Below, in pieces: positions 18,696 through 27,229 of a stretch of 64,000 bases of DNA. The notes beneath the pieces are model-generated. The model was not told the origin of the DNA and ran no database searches. It was given only the letters and a program-made list of their open reading frames with translations. Origin of the DNA: Shinella granuli (lineage in GTDB: Bacteria; Pseudomonadota; Alphaproteobacteria; Rhizobiales; Rhizobiaceae); NCBI RefSeq assembly GCF_004341885.1, contig NZ_SLVX01000010.1, positions 62,001 through 126,000 on the forward strand, given 5' to 3'. A program made the translations under genes and the position numbers. Each line of letters starts with the position of its first letter. Positions within the stretch are counted from its first letter, which is position 1.

Positions 18696-20341
18696 TGGCA
18701 CTTCGCGCCATGGGATCGGCCCGCTTCGGGATTTCTCCCCGGCATCCGGACGAGGTCGACACGTTCGATTATATCGTGGTCGGCGGCGGGTCGACGGGCT
18801 GCGTCGTGGCCGCGCGCCTCTCGGAGGATCCCGCCGTGCGCGTTCTCCTCATGGAGGAGGGGCCGCGCGACCTCAGCCCCTACATCCACATTCCCGGTGC
18901 CTACTACAAGACCGCGCAGGGCGATCTCCTGAAGCGCATTCCCTGGGAGCCGATGGCCGAGCAGGAGCGGACGGAAACGCCGACCATGGTGCAGGCCCGG
19001 GTGCTGGGCGGCGGCAGCTCGGTCAATGCGATGATCTATATCCGCGGCGTGCCCGACGACTACGAGCAATGGGCGCGCCTCGGCGCGGAGGGCTGGGGCT
19101 ATGCCGATGTCCTGCCGTATTTCAAGCGCGCCGAGGACAACAACCGCTTCTGCAACGAGGCCCATGGCGTCGGCGGGCCGCTCGGCGTCTCCGATATCGA
19201 TTACATCCATCCGCTGACCCGCGCCTGGCTGCAGGCCTGCCAGCAGGCGGGGCTGCCCTATAATCCGGACTTCAATTCCGGCGATCCGGCGGGCTGCGGG
19301 CTCTACCAGATCACGGCGCGCAATGGCCGCCGCAGCTCGGCTGCCGTCGCCTATCTCAACCCGGCCCGCAAGCGCGGCAACCTGCGCATCGAGACGGGAA
19401 CGACGGTCACCCGCATCCTCATCGAGAAGGGCAGGGCGGTCGGTGTCGAATGCGCCAGGGGCAAGCGCAAGGTCATCTACCGCGCCGATCAGGAAGTGGT
19501 CGTCTCCACCGGGGCGATCGCGACGCCGAAGCTGCTGATGCTGTCGGGCATCGGCCCGGCGGATGAGATCGGGCGGCACGGCATTGCGGTCCATGCCGAC
19601 CTGCCGGGCGTCGGACAGAACCTCCAGGACCATATCGAGATCTCGCTGGTCTACCAGCTCAATGGCCCGCACAGCTACGACAAGTACAAGAAGCTGCACT
19701 GGAAGGCCCTTGCCGGGCTGAATTATGCGCTCTTCCGCAACGGTCCCGCTTCGTCCAACCTCATCGAGGGCGGTGCGTTCTGGTGGGGCAACAGGAGCGA
19801 GGCGACGCCCGACATCCAGTATTTCATGGTGGTCGGCGCCGGCATCGAGGAGGGCGTCGATGCCGTGCCGGGCGGCAATGGCTGCACGGTCAATCTGGGG
19901 CAGATCCGGCCGCGCTCGCGAGGGGAGGTCACGCTTCAGAGTGCCGATCCGGCGGCAAATCCGCGCGTGGCGCCGCGCTATTTCTCCGATCCCTACGATC
20001 TCGAAGCCATCACCGACGGCACGATGGCGGCCCTCGACATCATGGCGCAGCCGGCCATCGCGAAATTCGTGACGGCGCGGCATACGCCGGTGCCGTCCCT
20101 CAGGACCCGCGAGGAGATCCGTGCCTTCTGCGTCAAGGACGCCCATGCGGCCCTGCACCCCGCCGGGACCTGCCGGATGGGAGGGGACGACCGGGCCGTG
20201 GTCGATCCGAAGCTGCGCGTGCACGGCATCGAGCGGCTTCGTGTTGCCGATGCCTCGGTCATGCCGACGCTGATCTCCGGCAATCCGAATTCTGTCTGCA
20301 TCATGATCGGCGAACGCGCTGCCGATTTTCTGCGTCAATAG
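18695..20341 (+). CDS. GMC family FAD-dependent oxidoreductase 2 (choline/alcohol dehydrogenase type)
   Basis: This 548-residue GMC oxidoreductase is in a different subfamily from its neighbour. FDYIVVGGGSTGCVVAARLS binds FAD near residue 25. The first GMC signature ARVLGGGSSVNAMIYIRG is near residue 105, the second STGAIATPKLLMLSGIGP near 275, and the catalytic His region LHPAGTCRMGGDD near 487. A C-terminal GNPNSVCIMIGERAADF closes the fold. It resembles alcohol/choline dehydrogenases that act on primary or polyol alcohols. Its ATG shares a base with the preceding TGA (TGATG), so the two flavoenzymes are translationally coupled and probably expressed together. Confidence 0.9.
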   Translation: MALRAMGSARFGISPRHPDEVDTFDYIVVGGGSTGCVVAARLSEDPAVRVLLMEEGPRDLSPYIHIPGAYYKTAQGDLLKRIPWEPMAEQERTETPTMVQARVLGGGSSVNAMIYIRGVPDDYEQWARLGAEGWGYADVLPYFKRAEDNNRFCNEAHGVGGPLGVSDIDYIHPLTRAWLQACQQAGLPYNPDFNSGDPAGCGLYQITARNGRRSSAAVAYLNPARKRGNLRIETGTTVTRILIEKGRAVGVECARGKRKVIYRADQEVVVSTGAIATPKLLMLSGIGPADEIGRHGIAVHADLPGVGQNLQDHIEISLVYQLNGPHSYDKYKKLHWKALAGLNYALFRNGPASSNLIEGGAFWWGNRSEATPDIQYFMVVGAGIEEGVDAVPGGNGCTVNLGQIRPRSRGEVTLQSADPAANPRVAPRYFSDPYDLEAITDGTMAALDIMAQPAIAKFVTARHTPVPSLRTREEIRAFCVKDAHAALHPAGTCRMGGDDRAVVDPKLRVHGIERLRVADASVMPTLISGNPNSVCIMIGERAADFLRQ

Positions 20342-20371
20342 GCGCTGCTTTTTATTGCATATATTTGCGTG

Positions 20372-20404
20372 TTTGTGCATGATTAGAATCAATACATGCA
20401 CAAA
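20372..20404. promoter_or_regulatory. Perfect 10-bp inverted repeat, candidate DeoR operator
   Basis: TTTGTGCATG (20372-20381) and CATGCACAAA (20395-20404) are a perfect inverted repeat with a 13-base AT-rich centre, just before the HAD gene. A related half, TTGCATATATTTGCG, begins about 17 bases upstream. The HAD gene is coupled to a DeoR regulator, so this is probably an autoregulatory operator. An ATG at 20396 lies inside the right arm and is therefore an unlikely start. Confidence 0.55.
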
Positions 20405-20416
20405 GAGGCAAGCGAA

Positions 20417-21046
20417 ATGAATCCAAGCATTGTGGTCTTCGATATCGGCGGCGTGCTGATCGACTGGAATCCCGCCTATCTCTATCGCCAGCTCCTGCCG
20501 GACGAGGCGGCGGTTTCGGCCTTCCTGGCGGAGGTCTGCACCCCGGCATGGAACGAGGCGTTCGATGCCGGGCGGCCGTTTGCCGAGGGCATAGCCGAAC
20601 TCGTGCAGCGCCATCCCGAGCGGGCCGATCTGATCGAGGCCTACTGGCTGCGCTGGCACGAGATGCTGGGCGGCGAGGTGCCGGGGACCGCCGGCATTCT
20701 GGGACGGCTGAAGGCGGACGGTATTCCCGTGCACGCGATCTCGAACTGGTCGGCGGAGACCTTCCCGCGGGCGCAGGCGATCTTTCCCTTCCTCGATGCG
20801 TTCGATGTCCTCGTCGTCTCCGGACGGGAGAAGCTCATAAAGCCGCATGCGCCCATCTTCGAGCGCTATCTGGAGCGGGCGGGCGTGCGCGCCGAGCAAT
20901 GCATCTTCATCGACGACAATCCGGCGAACATCGCCGCGGCAGCGGCACTCGGCTTCCACACCGAGCACTTCAGCACGGCCGAGGCGCTGGAGACCCGCCT
21001 CACGGCCCTCGGCCTGCTCTTGCCGGAAGTGGAGACGGCGGGATGA
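20417..21046 (+). CDS. HAD superfamily hydrolase (subfamily IA phosphatase-like)
   Basis: This 209-residue haloacid-dehalogenase-type hydrolase has the nucleophile aspartate in VVFDIGGVLIDWNP (Asp9), a serine/threonine motif in VHAISNWSAETFP near 110, a lysine in REKLIKPHAPIFERYL near 143, and the acidic metal site in CIFIDDNPANIAAA near 170. The Asp+2 position is glycine, as in the YihX-like branch. It probably dephosphorylates a sugar phosphate or other small metabolite. I prefer the ATG at 20417, which follows AAAGAGG by 8 bases. Its stop overlaps the DeoR start by 4 bases. Confidence 0.87.
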   Translation: MNPSIVVFDIGGVLIDWNPAYLYRQLLPDEAAVSAFLAEVCTPAWNEAFDAGRPFAEGIAELVQRHPERADLIEAYWLRWHEMLGGEVPGTAGILGRLKADGIPVHAISNWSAETFPRAQAIFPFLDAFDVLVVSGREKLIKPHAPIFERYLERAGVRAEQCIFIDDNPANIAAAAALGFHTEHFSTAEALETRLTALGLLLPEVETAG

Positions 21047-21825
21047 CCGCGGACAGGAAGGAACTGGCGGCGCTTTCTCCGGAGGAGCGACAGGCCGTCA
21101 TTCTCGAAAAGGTCAATGCGGCCGGCCGGGTCCTTGCAGCCGGGCTGGCGCAGGAATTCGGCGTGTCGGAGGATTCGATCCGCCGCGACCTGCGCGACCT
21201 TTCGGATGCGGGGCTCGTGCAGCGCTTTCACGGCGGCGCGGCGCGGCTCGTCACGCCGGCGCTCGATTTCCACCGACGCGAGGCGCTGCATGCGGAGGAA
21301 AAGCAGTCGATCGGCCGCGCCGCGGCCGCGCCGATCCCCGATGGCGCGACGCTGCTGGTGGATTCGAGCACGACGGTCGTCCGTTTCGTGCGCGCGCTCT
21401 CGCCGGCGCTGTCCCTGCGCATCATCACGACCGCGGTCGACGTCGCCGCCGCCGCGCTCGATCATCCGCTCGCCGAGGTGGTCATGCTCGGCGGCCGCCT
21501 GGGCCGGCTGACGCGCAGCGCGACCGGCGCCGGCGCGATCGACGCGATCCGGGCGCTGCGGGTCGACTATTGTGTTCTCGGCACCTGCGGCATTGATCAC
21601 GGCCTCACGCTCCGCGCCGACGATTTCGAGGATGCCCATCTGAAATCGGCGATGATCCGGGCCGCGAACAAGACCCTGCTCCTGGCGACGGCGGACAAGC
21701 TCGGCCAGGCGGCAACTTATGAAGTGGCGCCGATTGCCGCCGTATCGGCGCTTTTCACCAGCAGCCGGGATACCGCCATCCTCAAGGCCATCCGCGAGGC
21801 CGGCGTCGATGTCGAGACAGTCTGA
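21043..21825 (+). CDS. DeoR-family transcriptional regulator
   Basis: This 260-residue DeoR/GlpR-type repressor has an N-terminal winged HTH (about residues 8-60; LAQEFGVSEDSIRRDLRDL is the recognition region, then LVQRFHGGAARL). The sugar-phosphate-sensing domain carries the family wording LVDSSTTVVRFVRAL, VVMLGGRLGRLTRSATG and a C-terminal LLLATADKLGQAA. Such regulators release DNA on binding a phosphorylated sugar. It is coupled to the HAD phosphatase (ATGA overlap) and followed by a GH3-like gene 18 bases later. The palindrome at 20372-20404 is its likely operator. It may also repress the GMC/transporter operon immediately upstream. Confidence 0.88.
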   Translation: MTADRKELAALSPEERQAVILEKVNAAGRVLAAGLAQEFGVSEDSIRRDLRDLSDAGLVQRFHGGAARLVTPALDFHRREALHAEEKQSIGRAAAAPIPDGATLLVDSSTTVVRFVRALSPALSLRIITTAVDVAAAALDHPLAEVVMLGGRLGRLTRSATGAGAIDAIRALRVDYCVLGTCGIDHGLTLRADDFEDAHLKSAMIRAANKTLLLATADKLGQAATYEVAPIAAVSALFTSSRDTAILKAIREAGVDVETV

Positions 21826-21843
21826 CGGACCACGGAGATGACG

Positions 21844-22848
21844 ATGCGCTTTTCACCGGATGACGACGCCCGGGCGATCCTCCTGCCCGCCTTCGATACG
21901 CTCGACATCATCGATGTCATGGTGCCCTTCCTGGAAAAGGGCGGCTGTTCCGTCCTGATCGGCGAGACGCGGGCGGAATATGTCGCACGGCGCATGTCGG
22001 CCGAACGGTTGGCGAGCGAGACGCCGGATAGCTTTCAAGCCGCCGTCGCGCGGTTGAAGGCCGTAACTCCCGGCTTGATCGTCGCCGTGGACCAGGAACT
22101 GGGCGGCATCCAGCGGCTGCAGGGGCTGATTCCCCCGCTTCCCTCGCTCGACGAGGCGCATGCGCTTGACGACGCGGCGCTCGCCGAACGGTGCAGGGCG
22201 ACGGCCGCCGCCGCCCGCGCGCTCGGGGTTTCGATGTTCCTGGCGCCCATCGCCGATGTCATAGACGGGCAGAACGCCTGGCTGCACGGCCGCACGATGG
22301 GCAGCTATCCGCAGGCCGTTGCCCGGGTGGCGGCGGCCTTCGTGAAAGGGGTCCAGAGCGCCGGCATCACTGCGGTGACGAAACATTTCCCCGGCTTCAA
22401 CGACCTGGAGGGCGATCCGGCTCTCGTCGACGTTTCCCTGCGCACATCGCGTGATCGCCTTCTTCACAACGCCCTGCCGTTCACCGCCGCCATCGAAGCC
22501 GGGACACGGGCGATCATGACGGGGCCGGCGCCCGTCGCCGCGCTCGACGGGCAGAATGCCGCGAGCACCTCGCCGGCGGTCATGGCGATGCTGCGAAACG
22601 ACTTCGGCTTCAAGGGCCTGATCGTCAGCGACGATCTCGATGCCCCCGCCACGATGCGCGGTCGTTCCCTGCTCGAAACCGCGATCGCTTCCCTCGGCGC
22701 GGGGGCGGATTTGCTGCTCGTGGGCGGCGGGCCGCACCTCGATGCGCTGTGCGACGGCATTGCCGACGCTGCCCGTTCCGGACGCCTCGCGCCGGATCGC
22801 CTGGCGCAGGCGGCGGCCCGAGTGCGGCAGGCTGCGGCAGGCGGGTAG
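21844..22848 (+). CDS. Glycoside hydrolase family 3 N-terminal-type enzyme (NagZ-like)
   Basis: This 334-residue single-domain GH3 protein has a TIM barrel with VAVDQELGGIQRLQGL near 75, the substrate-binding TKHFPGFNDLEGDPALVD near 178, and LIVSDDLDAPATM near 262, which carries the aspartate expected as nucleophile. The layout resembles NagZ N-acetylglucosaminidases, but the fit is loose and the context is catabolic. No signal peptide is visible, so it should act on an imported glycoside. The ATG at 21844 has GGAG at good spacing; an ATG at 21838 directly abuts GGAG. As the last gene of the HAD-DeoR operon it could release the sugar that the oxidoreductases use. Confidence 0.78.
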   Translation: MRFSPDDDARAILLPAFDTLDIIDVMVPFLEKGGCSVLIGETRAEYVARRMSAERLASETPDSFQAAVARLKAVTPGLIVAVDQELGGIQRLQGLIPPLPSLDEAHALDDAALAERCRATAAAARALGVSMFLAPIADVIDGQNAWLHGRTMGSYPQAVARVAAAFVKGVQSAGITAVTKHFPGFNDLEGDPALVDVSLRTSRDRLLHNALPFTAAIEAGTRAIMTGPAPVAALDGQNAASTSPAVMAMLRNDFGFKGLIVSDDLDAPATMRGRSLLETAIASLGAGADLLLVGGGPHLDALCDGIADAARSGRLAPDRLAQAAARVRQAAAGG

Positions 22849-23019
22849 GCGCGCGAGCGCGAAGACCGAGGTTCTGGTGTCTTGTGGGGCGGCGAATCCA
22901 AACGCAGGGAACAGGCCTTGAGGTTGGAATCGGCTCGTGCGCTGCATGGAAGGGAACCAAAACCGTTCCCGCGAATTTCCGCGCAGGATGCGTGATACCA
23001 CCAGACGAGGCGGCAGAGA

Positions 23020-24594
23020 GTGCGAAACGACGGTTTCCCGGTGCATGTTGCACACACCAGCGCGCCGGCCCCCATCATCCGGCCCGGCGTGAATGCCTGG
23101 CGGGTGGCGAGGGCCGACCGGTTGAAGGTCCTCGTCGATGGCGAGGCCTATTTCCGGCGGCTGGAGAACGTGCTGCTGCAGGCGCGCAAGGAGATCTGGA
23201 TCGTCGGCTGGGACTTCAATCCGGATATCCCGATCCGGCCCGACAGGCCGCATTCGCCGAGCCTCGGCACCTTCCTGCTCGACCTTGTCGCGGCGCGCCC
23301 GGACCTCACCATCCGCGTGCTGATCTGGGGCATGGGGCCGATCTATTCCGGAAAATCGCTGAAAATGTTCCGCAAGCGGCGCTGGTCCTCCCATCCGCGC
23401 ATCCAACTCGCCTTCGATAACCGCCATCCGATCCGTGGCTCCCATCATCAGAAATTCGTGGTGGTGGACGACCGCGTCGCCTTCATCGGCGGCATCGACC
23501 TTACCGCCAAGCGCTGGGATACGAGCGAGCACCGCATCGACGATCCCCGCCGGGTCATGCCGTCGGGCGAGCCCTACGAGCCGGTGCATGACATGCAGGT
23601 GGCGCTGGAGGGTGAGGCGGCCCGTCTCGCCGGCGATATCGCGCGCCGGCGCTGGCTGTTCGCCACCGACGAGGCGGTGCCGCTCACCGGGGCCGCGGCC
23701 GAAGTTTCCCTCGACGGGCTCGCGCCTGACATGGCCGGGGTGGATGTCGCCTTCACCCGCACGGAGCCGGCGATCCGCGGGCGGGAGGCCTGCACCGAGG
23801 CGATGGACCTGACGGTGGCGGCCCTCAAGGCCGCGCGGCGGCACATCTATATCGAAAGCCAGTATTTCGCCTCGAAGAGGGTCTGCGACGTGCTGTGCGA
23901 AAAGCTCGCAGAGCCGGATGGGCCGGAGGTGGTCGTGGTCTCGACGCTGAGCTCGCACGGCATCATCGAGCGTCTCGTGCTCGGCGCCAATCGCGACCGG
24001 CTGATCCGCCGCCTCGGCCGGTGCGACAGATATGGCCGCATGCGTGCCTTCTATCCTGTCGTGCCGAGACCTGACGGTACGGAACAGGAGATCGTCATCC
24101 ATTCCAAGCTCGTCATCGTGGACGACGTCTTTCTGCGCATCGGCTCCTCGAACCTCAACCAGCGCAGCGAAGGGCTGGATACGGAACTCGACATCGCGGT
24201 CGAGGCGCGCAGGCAGGAGGAGCGCAAGGCCATCGTCGGCCTGCGCGACCGGCTGCTGGCGGAACATCTCGATGCCGATCCGGTGCTGTTCGGGGCCGCG
24301 GTGGGCGCAGAGGGATTGCTGGGCAGGACCATCGACGCCTTCAATACGCGTGCGCGCGGGCTGCGGCCGTTTCCGGATGCCCGAGGCAGGGGCTCCATCG
24401 AGCCGGTTGCCGGTACCGGGCTTGTCGATCCGGTCGCGCCGTGGTGGCCGCTTCCGGCCTGGCGAGATGCGGCCCGGGCGTTTCTTCGCCGTCAGTTCGG
24501 GCTGTCGCGCAGCCCGGCATCGCCGTTCGATCCCAGCAAAGCCTCGCTGGCGAGCAGCGACACCAGCCCCAGCGGCAGCGGGATGAAGAAATAG
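23020..24594 (+). CDS. Phospholipase D / cardiolipin-synthase-like protein
   Basis: This 524-residue protein has two HKD phosphodiesterase motifs: HHQKFVVVDDRVAFIGG near residue 145 and HSKLVIVDDVFLRIGSSN near 363. These are the two halves of the PLD active site. No N-terminal membrane helices are present, unlike ClsA, which recalls ClsB (YbhO) or plain PLD enzymes. It likely transfers or hydrolyses phosphatidyl groups at the inner membrane. The proposed start is a GTG at 23020 after GGCAGAGA. The gene runs about 100 bases into the convergent YbhN-like gene. With the flanking YbhN- and YbhP-like genes it reproduces the E. coli ybhP-clsB-ybhN set. Confidence 0.88.
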   Translation: MRNDGFPVHVAHTSAPAPIIRPGVNAWRVARADRLKVLVDGEAYFRRLENVLLQARKEIWIVGWDFNPDIPIRPDRPHSPSLGTFLLDLVAARPDLTIRVLIWGMGPIYSGKSLKMFRKRRWSSHPRIQLAFDNRHPIRGSHHQKFVVVDDRVAFIGGIDLTAKRWDTSEHRIDDPRRVMPSGEPYEPVHDMQVALEGEAARLAGDIARRRWLFATDEAVPLTGAAAEVSLDGLAPDMAGVDVAFTRTEPAIRGREACTEAMDLTVAALKAARRHIYIESQYFASKRVCDVLCEKLAEPDGPEVVVVSTLSSHGIIERLVLGANRDRLIRRLGRCDRYGRMRAFYPVVPRPDGTEQEIVIHSKLVIVDDVFLRIGSSNLNQRSEGLDTELDIAVEARRQEERKAIVGLRDRLLAEHLDADPVLFGAAVGAEGLLGRTIDAFNTRARGLRPFPDARGRGSIEPVAGTGLVDPVAPWWPLPAWRDAARAFLRRQFGLSRSPASPFDPSKASLASSDTSPSGSGMKK

Positions 24595-25424
24595 ACGGCA
24601 CGAAAGGCGATCAGCGCGCCGATCGGGGCGGCGCCTCCCAGAAGAAAGGCGATCGTCGCCTCCAGCACGCCGAGCCCGCCCGGCACATGACTGACGAGCG
24701 CCGTCAGGTTGCCGACCACATAGGCGGCCGTCGTTTCCATATAGCCGGTCTTGCCGCCGAGCAGTTGATGCAGGCAGGCGCCGACGCAGGCGAAGTTCAA
24801 GGTCCCGATCACGATCTGCATGCCGGCAAGGCGCACCGTCGGCAGGGCGAAGCGCCAGCTCTTCACCTTCAGTTCGCCGCGCACGAAGGCGGCAAGCGCA
24901 AGATAGGTTGCGCCAAGCGCAAGGCAGGCAAGGCCGAGGGCAAGGGATGCCGCCGTTCCCAGCCCCGCGATCCTGCCGGCGGTGCCGGGAAGCAGGATGA
25001 GGCAAAGCCCGGCTAGGGTGATGAGCCCGAGGCCGACCGTCACGCCGCAGAAGACGATCAGCTTGGCGATCTCCTCGCCGTCGAGGCCCCAGCGGGAATA
25101 GAAGCGGTAGCGCACGGCGCCGCTGGAAAGCGCGGCGACGCCGACATTGTGGCCGATGGCCAGACTGGTGAAGGAGGCGAGCGCCGCGCGTGGATAGGAG
25201 AGCGGTTTGCCGACATAGTGCAGCGCCAGGAAATCGAAGAGCGTCAGGCAGAGATAGGAGCAGGCCGCGAAAACGAGTGCCAGGGCGAAGCTTGTCGTGG
25301 GAATGGCGGCGATCGAGCCTGTAATCTCCACCCATGAATATTGGCTCAGCGTCCGGTAGACCAGCCAGCCGGCGACAAGCACCGCGCAGGCGACAAGGGC
25401 ATGCAGGATATGGCTTCGTTTCAT
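24492..25424 (-). CDS. YbhN/UPF0104-type multi-pass membrane protein
   Basis: This 310-residue integral membrane protein has about eight hydrophobic segments and belongs to the lysylphosphatidylglycerol-synthase transmembrane-region family (UPF0104). Family signs are SLAIGHNVGVAALSSGAVRYRFYSRWGL near residue 95 (shown here across several pieces) and LVSHVPGGLGVLEATIAFLL near 240. These membrane modules are associated with lipid flipping or transport. I start at the ATG at 25424, where the sequence becomes MKRSHILHALVACAVLVAGW. It is convergent with the PLD gene and divergent from the EEP gene, although the three homologues form one operon in E. coli. Confidence 0.82.
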   Translation of the reverse strand: MKRSHILHALVACAVLVAGWLVYRTLSQYSWVEITGSIAAIPTTSFALALVFAACSYLCLTLFDFLALHYVGKPLSYPRAALASFTSLAIGHNVGVAALSSGAVRYRFYSRWGLDGEEIAKLIVFCGVTVGLGLITLAGLCLILLPGTAGRIAGLGTAASLALGLACLALGATYLALAAFVRGELKVKSWRFALPTVRLAGMQIVIGTLNFACVGACLHQLLGGKTGYMETTAAYVVGNLTALVSHVPGGLGVLEATIAFLLGGAAPIGALIAFRAVYFFIPLPLGLVSLLASEALLGSNGDAGLRDSPN

Positions 25425-25511
25425 GCGTCGGGTCTTCCTCGCTCTGTCCGGGCGGAACGAAAATGCGGCGTCCCGTGTTCCCGAAGGCGTCGGAAGCAAC
25501 GAGAGGACGGC

Positions 25512-26237
25512 ATGGCGAGGCGGCTCAGGATCGCAACCTACAATGTGCACAGCTGCTTCGGCACGGACCGGAAGCTCGATCCCGCCCGCATTGCCGCGGT
25601 GATCGCCGAATGCGAGGCTGATATCATCGCCTTGCAGGAGGTCGATGTGGCCCGTGCCCGCAGCGGCGGTATCGACCAGGCAGAGACCATCGCCAGCCAT
25701 CTGCGCATGGTCTCGCATTTCCATCCGGCGCTGCATCTTGAAGAGGAGCGCTATGGCGACGCCCTGCTCACGGCGCTGCCGACGCGGCTCGTCAAGGCCG
25801 GCGGTCTGCCGTCCCGTGGCGAACCGCGCGGCGCGCTATGGGTCGAGGTGCCGGTCGATATGGTGAAGCTGCAGGTCTTCGTCACCCATCTCGGCCTTCT
25901 CGGCGCCGAGCGCGTGCGGCAGACCGAAGCGCTGATCGGGCCTGGCTGGCTCGGAGCGGAGATGCCGGAGAATTCCCGCATCCTCTTTGCCGGAGATCTC
26001 AACGCCATCTCGCGCTCTGCCTCCTATCGCCTGCTCGTGCGGCGCTTCGGGGATGCGCAGGTCATGGCCGGCGGCCGACCGCAGCCGACCTTTCCCTCAC
26101 GACTCCCGCTGCTGCGGATCGATCATATCTTTGTCGGGGAAGGGATTCGCGTCGAGCGGGCATTCGTGCACGACAGCCCGCTTGCCCGCCGCGCCTCCGA
26201 TCACCTGCCGCTCTGCGCCGACTTCGAGATCATGTAA
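25512..26237 (+). CDS. Endonuclease/exonuclease/phosphatase (EEP) family protein, YbhP-like
   Basis: This 241-residue EEP-fold hydrolase has the expected metal and catalytic residues in order: ATYNVHSCFG (Asn), IIALQEVDV (Glu), VFVTHLGLLG (His), LFAGDLNAI (Asp and Asn), IDHIFV and a final ASDHLPLCADFEI (Asp-His). Members cleave phosphodiester bonds in nucleic acids, phosphoinositides or sphingolipids. Next to PLD and YbhN-type genes, as in E. coli ybhPON, a phospholipid-linked role is likely. The ATG at 25512 follows GAGAGGA. No signal peptide is present. Confidence 0.85.
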   Translation: MARRLRIATYNVHSCFGTDRKLDPARIAAVIAECEADIIALQEVDVARARSGGIDQAETIASHLRMVSHFHPALHLEEERYGDALLTALPTRLVKAGGLPSRGEPRGALWVEVPVDMVKLQVFVTHLGLLGAERVRQTEALIGPGWLGAEMPENSRILFAGDLNAISRSASYRLLVRRFGDAQVMAGGRPQPTFPSRLPLLRIDHIFVGEGIRVERAFVHDSPLARRASDHLPLCADFEIM

Positions 26238-26341
26238 TCCTGCCGGCGGGAAACACGTTCCTCTTTCGAGGCTTGCCGTCTGGTCCGTTTGCGCCCGCAC
26301 GCGGTGTTGACCGACAAGACGACGAACCTGTAATTCGGCCT

Positions 26342-26839
26342 TTATCGCGACAGGCGGTTCTCGTCGTCGATCAGGACGAGGCGGCTGGGCATGGCCTCGC
26401 CCCATGTCCACAGGACGAGATTGAGATCGCCGTTCATTGCGGCCGGCGCGAAACTCTTCACGAGCAGCCCCTGATAGCCGGCGGCCGAAAGCCGGCGCGC
26501 AAAATCCTGGGTTCGGGAGATGCCAGAAGCCCGCATCTGGTCGCGCCAGGCCGGATCGGCGATCGCGGCCGCATCCATGCCTTCCGCATGCAGCGCCTCC
26601 GCGTCGCGGCAGTCGAAAACCCGCGCGATATCGGCATCGTAGGAAACGAGGGTGGTCGGCTGCAGGTTGCCGACCTGGTTGGCCTCCCGCAGCGCCGTCA
26701 TGATCGACAGCGACGTGTAGAGCGCCGGCATGCCCTTCGGGTTGAACCGGCCGCCATAGAGCTCCGCACCGCGCCCGGACAGCGGTTCGCGGGCATAGAC
26801 CGGGTTCAGCGCCCGGTATAACTTTCCCTGATAGCGCAT
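26342..26839 (-). CDS. RES-domain toxin of a RES-Xre toxin-antitoxin pair
   Basis: This 165-residue RES protein has the conserved Arg in LYRALNPVYA, the Glu/Tyr and Arg region of AELYGGRFNPKGMPALYTS, and later serine and asparagine-containing strands. RES toxins resemble ADP-ribosyltransferases and deplete NAD+. The ATG at 26839 is 8 bases after the antitoxin stop, so the two genes form a bicistron with the antitoxin first, the usual order. The pair may stabilise this replicon, although it is about 13 kb from repABC. Confidence 0.88.
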   Translation of the reverse strand: MRYQGKLYRALNPVYAREPLSGRGAELYGGRFNPKGMPALYTSLSIMTALREANQVGNLQPTTLVSYDADIARVFDCRDAEALHAEGMDAAAIADPAWRDQMRASGISRTQDFARRLSAAGYQGLLVKSFAPAAMNGDLNLVLWTWGEAMPSRLVLIDDENRLSR

Positions 26840-26847
26840 CTGCCGGG

Positions 26848-27198
26848 CTATGCGTGGATGCCGGCGTCGACTGCGTCGATATAGTCGAGCACGTCGTCCG
26901 CGCGCCCGCTTCGGACCAGTTGCATGGCCGTCTGGCCGGAAAAGCCGGGAAGCGGCTCGGAACGATACCAGGCATAAGCCATCAGCGCCGAGCCGAAACG
27001 GGGCTCGACCTTGTTGACGATCTCGATCATCTCGCGCAGGCGGCGCTGGGTCTTGTCGGAGCGGACGCGGTCCTTGCGCTGGATGGCATCCTTCCCGAGC
27101 CCGGCCGTCCGCGCGATTTCCTCGCTGGTCGTGCGCAGGGCATCGGCGATCTTGCGCGGCACGAAAAGCCCGTCGTCGGCATATTGGGCAAGGCCCAT
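26848..27198 (-). CDS. Xre/DUF2384 (ParS/MbcA-type) antitoxin
   Basis: This 116-residue antitoxin has an N-terminal HTH-like region (FVPRKIADALRTTSEEIART, about residues 12-31). A C-terminal DUF2384 domain neutralises RES toxins and carries RLREMIEIVNKVEPRFGSAL and PGFSGQTAMQLVRSGRADDV, the typical wording before the final helix. The ATG at 27198 is preceded by GGAAGGAAA; a longer reading to 27318 would run through the palindrome at 27230-27247 and is unlikely. It presumably represses its own promoter together with the toxin. Confidence 0.87.
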   Translation of the reverse strand: MGLAQYADDGLFVPRKIADALRTTSEEIARTAGLGKDAIQRKDRVRSDKTQRRLREMIEIVNKVEPRFGSALMAYAWYRSEPLPGFSGQTAMQLVRSGRADDVLDYIDAVDAGIHA

Positions 27199-27229
27199 GG
27201 CGATTTCCTTCCGAACTTGCCATTCATTA

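Noticed and set aside
20396-20416. Upstream ATG for the HAD gene
   Set aside because: It falls inside the right arm of the palindrome and lacks a ribosome site, while the ATG at 20417 has AAAGAGG at good distance.
18587-20968. A 793-codon open frame on the minus strand opposite the GMC, HAD and DeoR genes
   Set aside because: It lies antisense to recognisable enzymes, is rich in Arg/His/Asp/Gly as expected of GC-rich shadows, and has no domain.
21853-25335. An 1160-codon minus-strand open frame
   Set aside because: It is antisense to the GH3 and PLD genes and out of frame with the YbhN-like gene; low-complexity composition shows it is a shadow.
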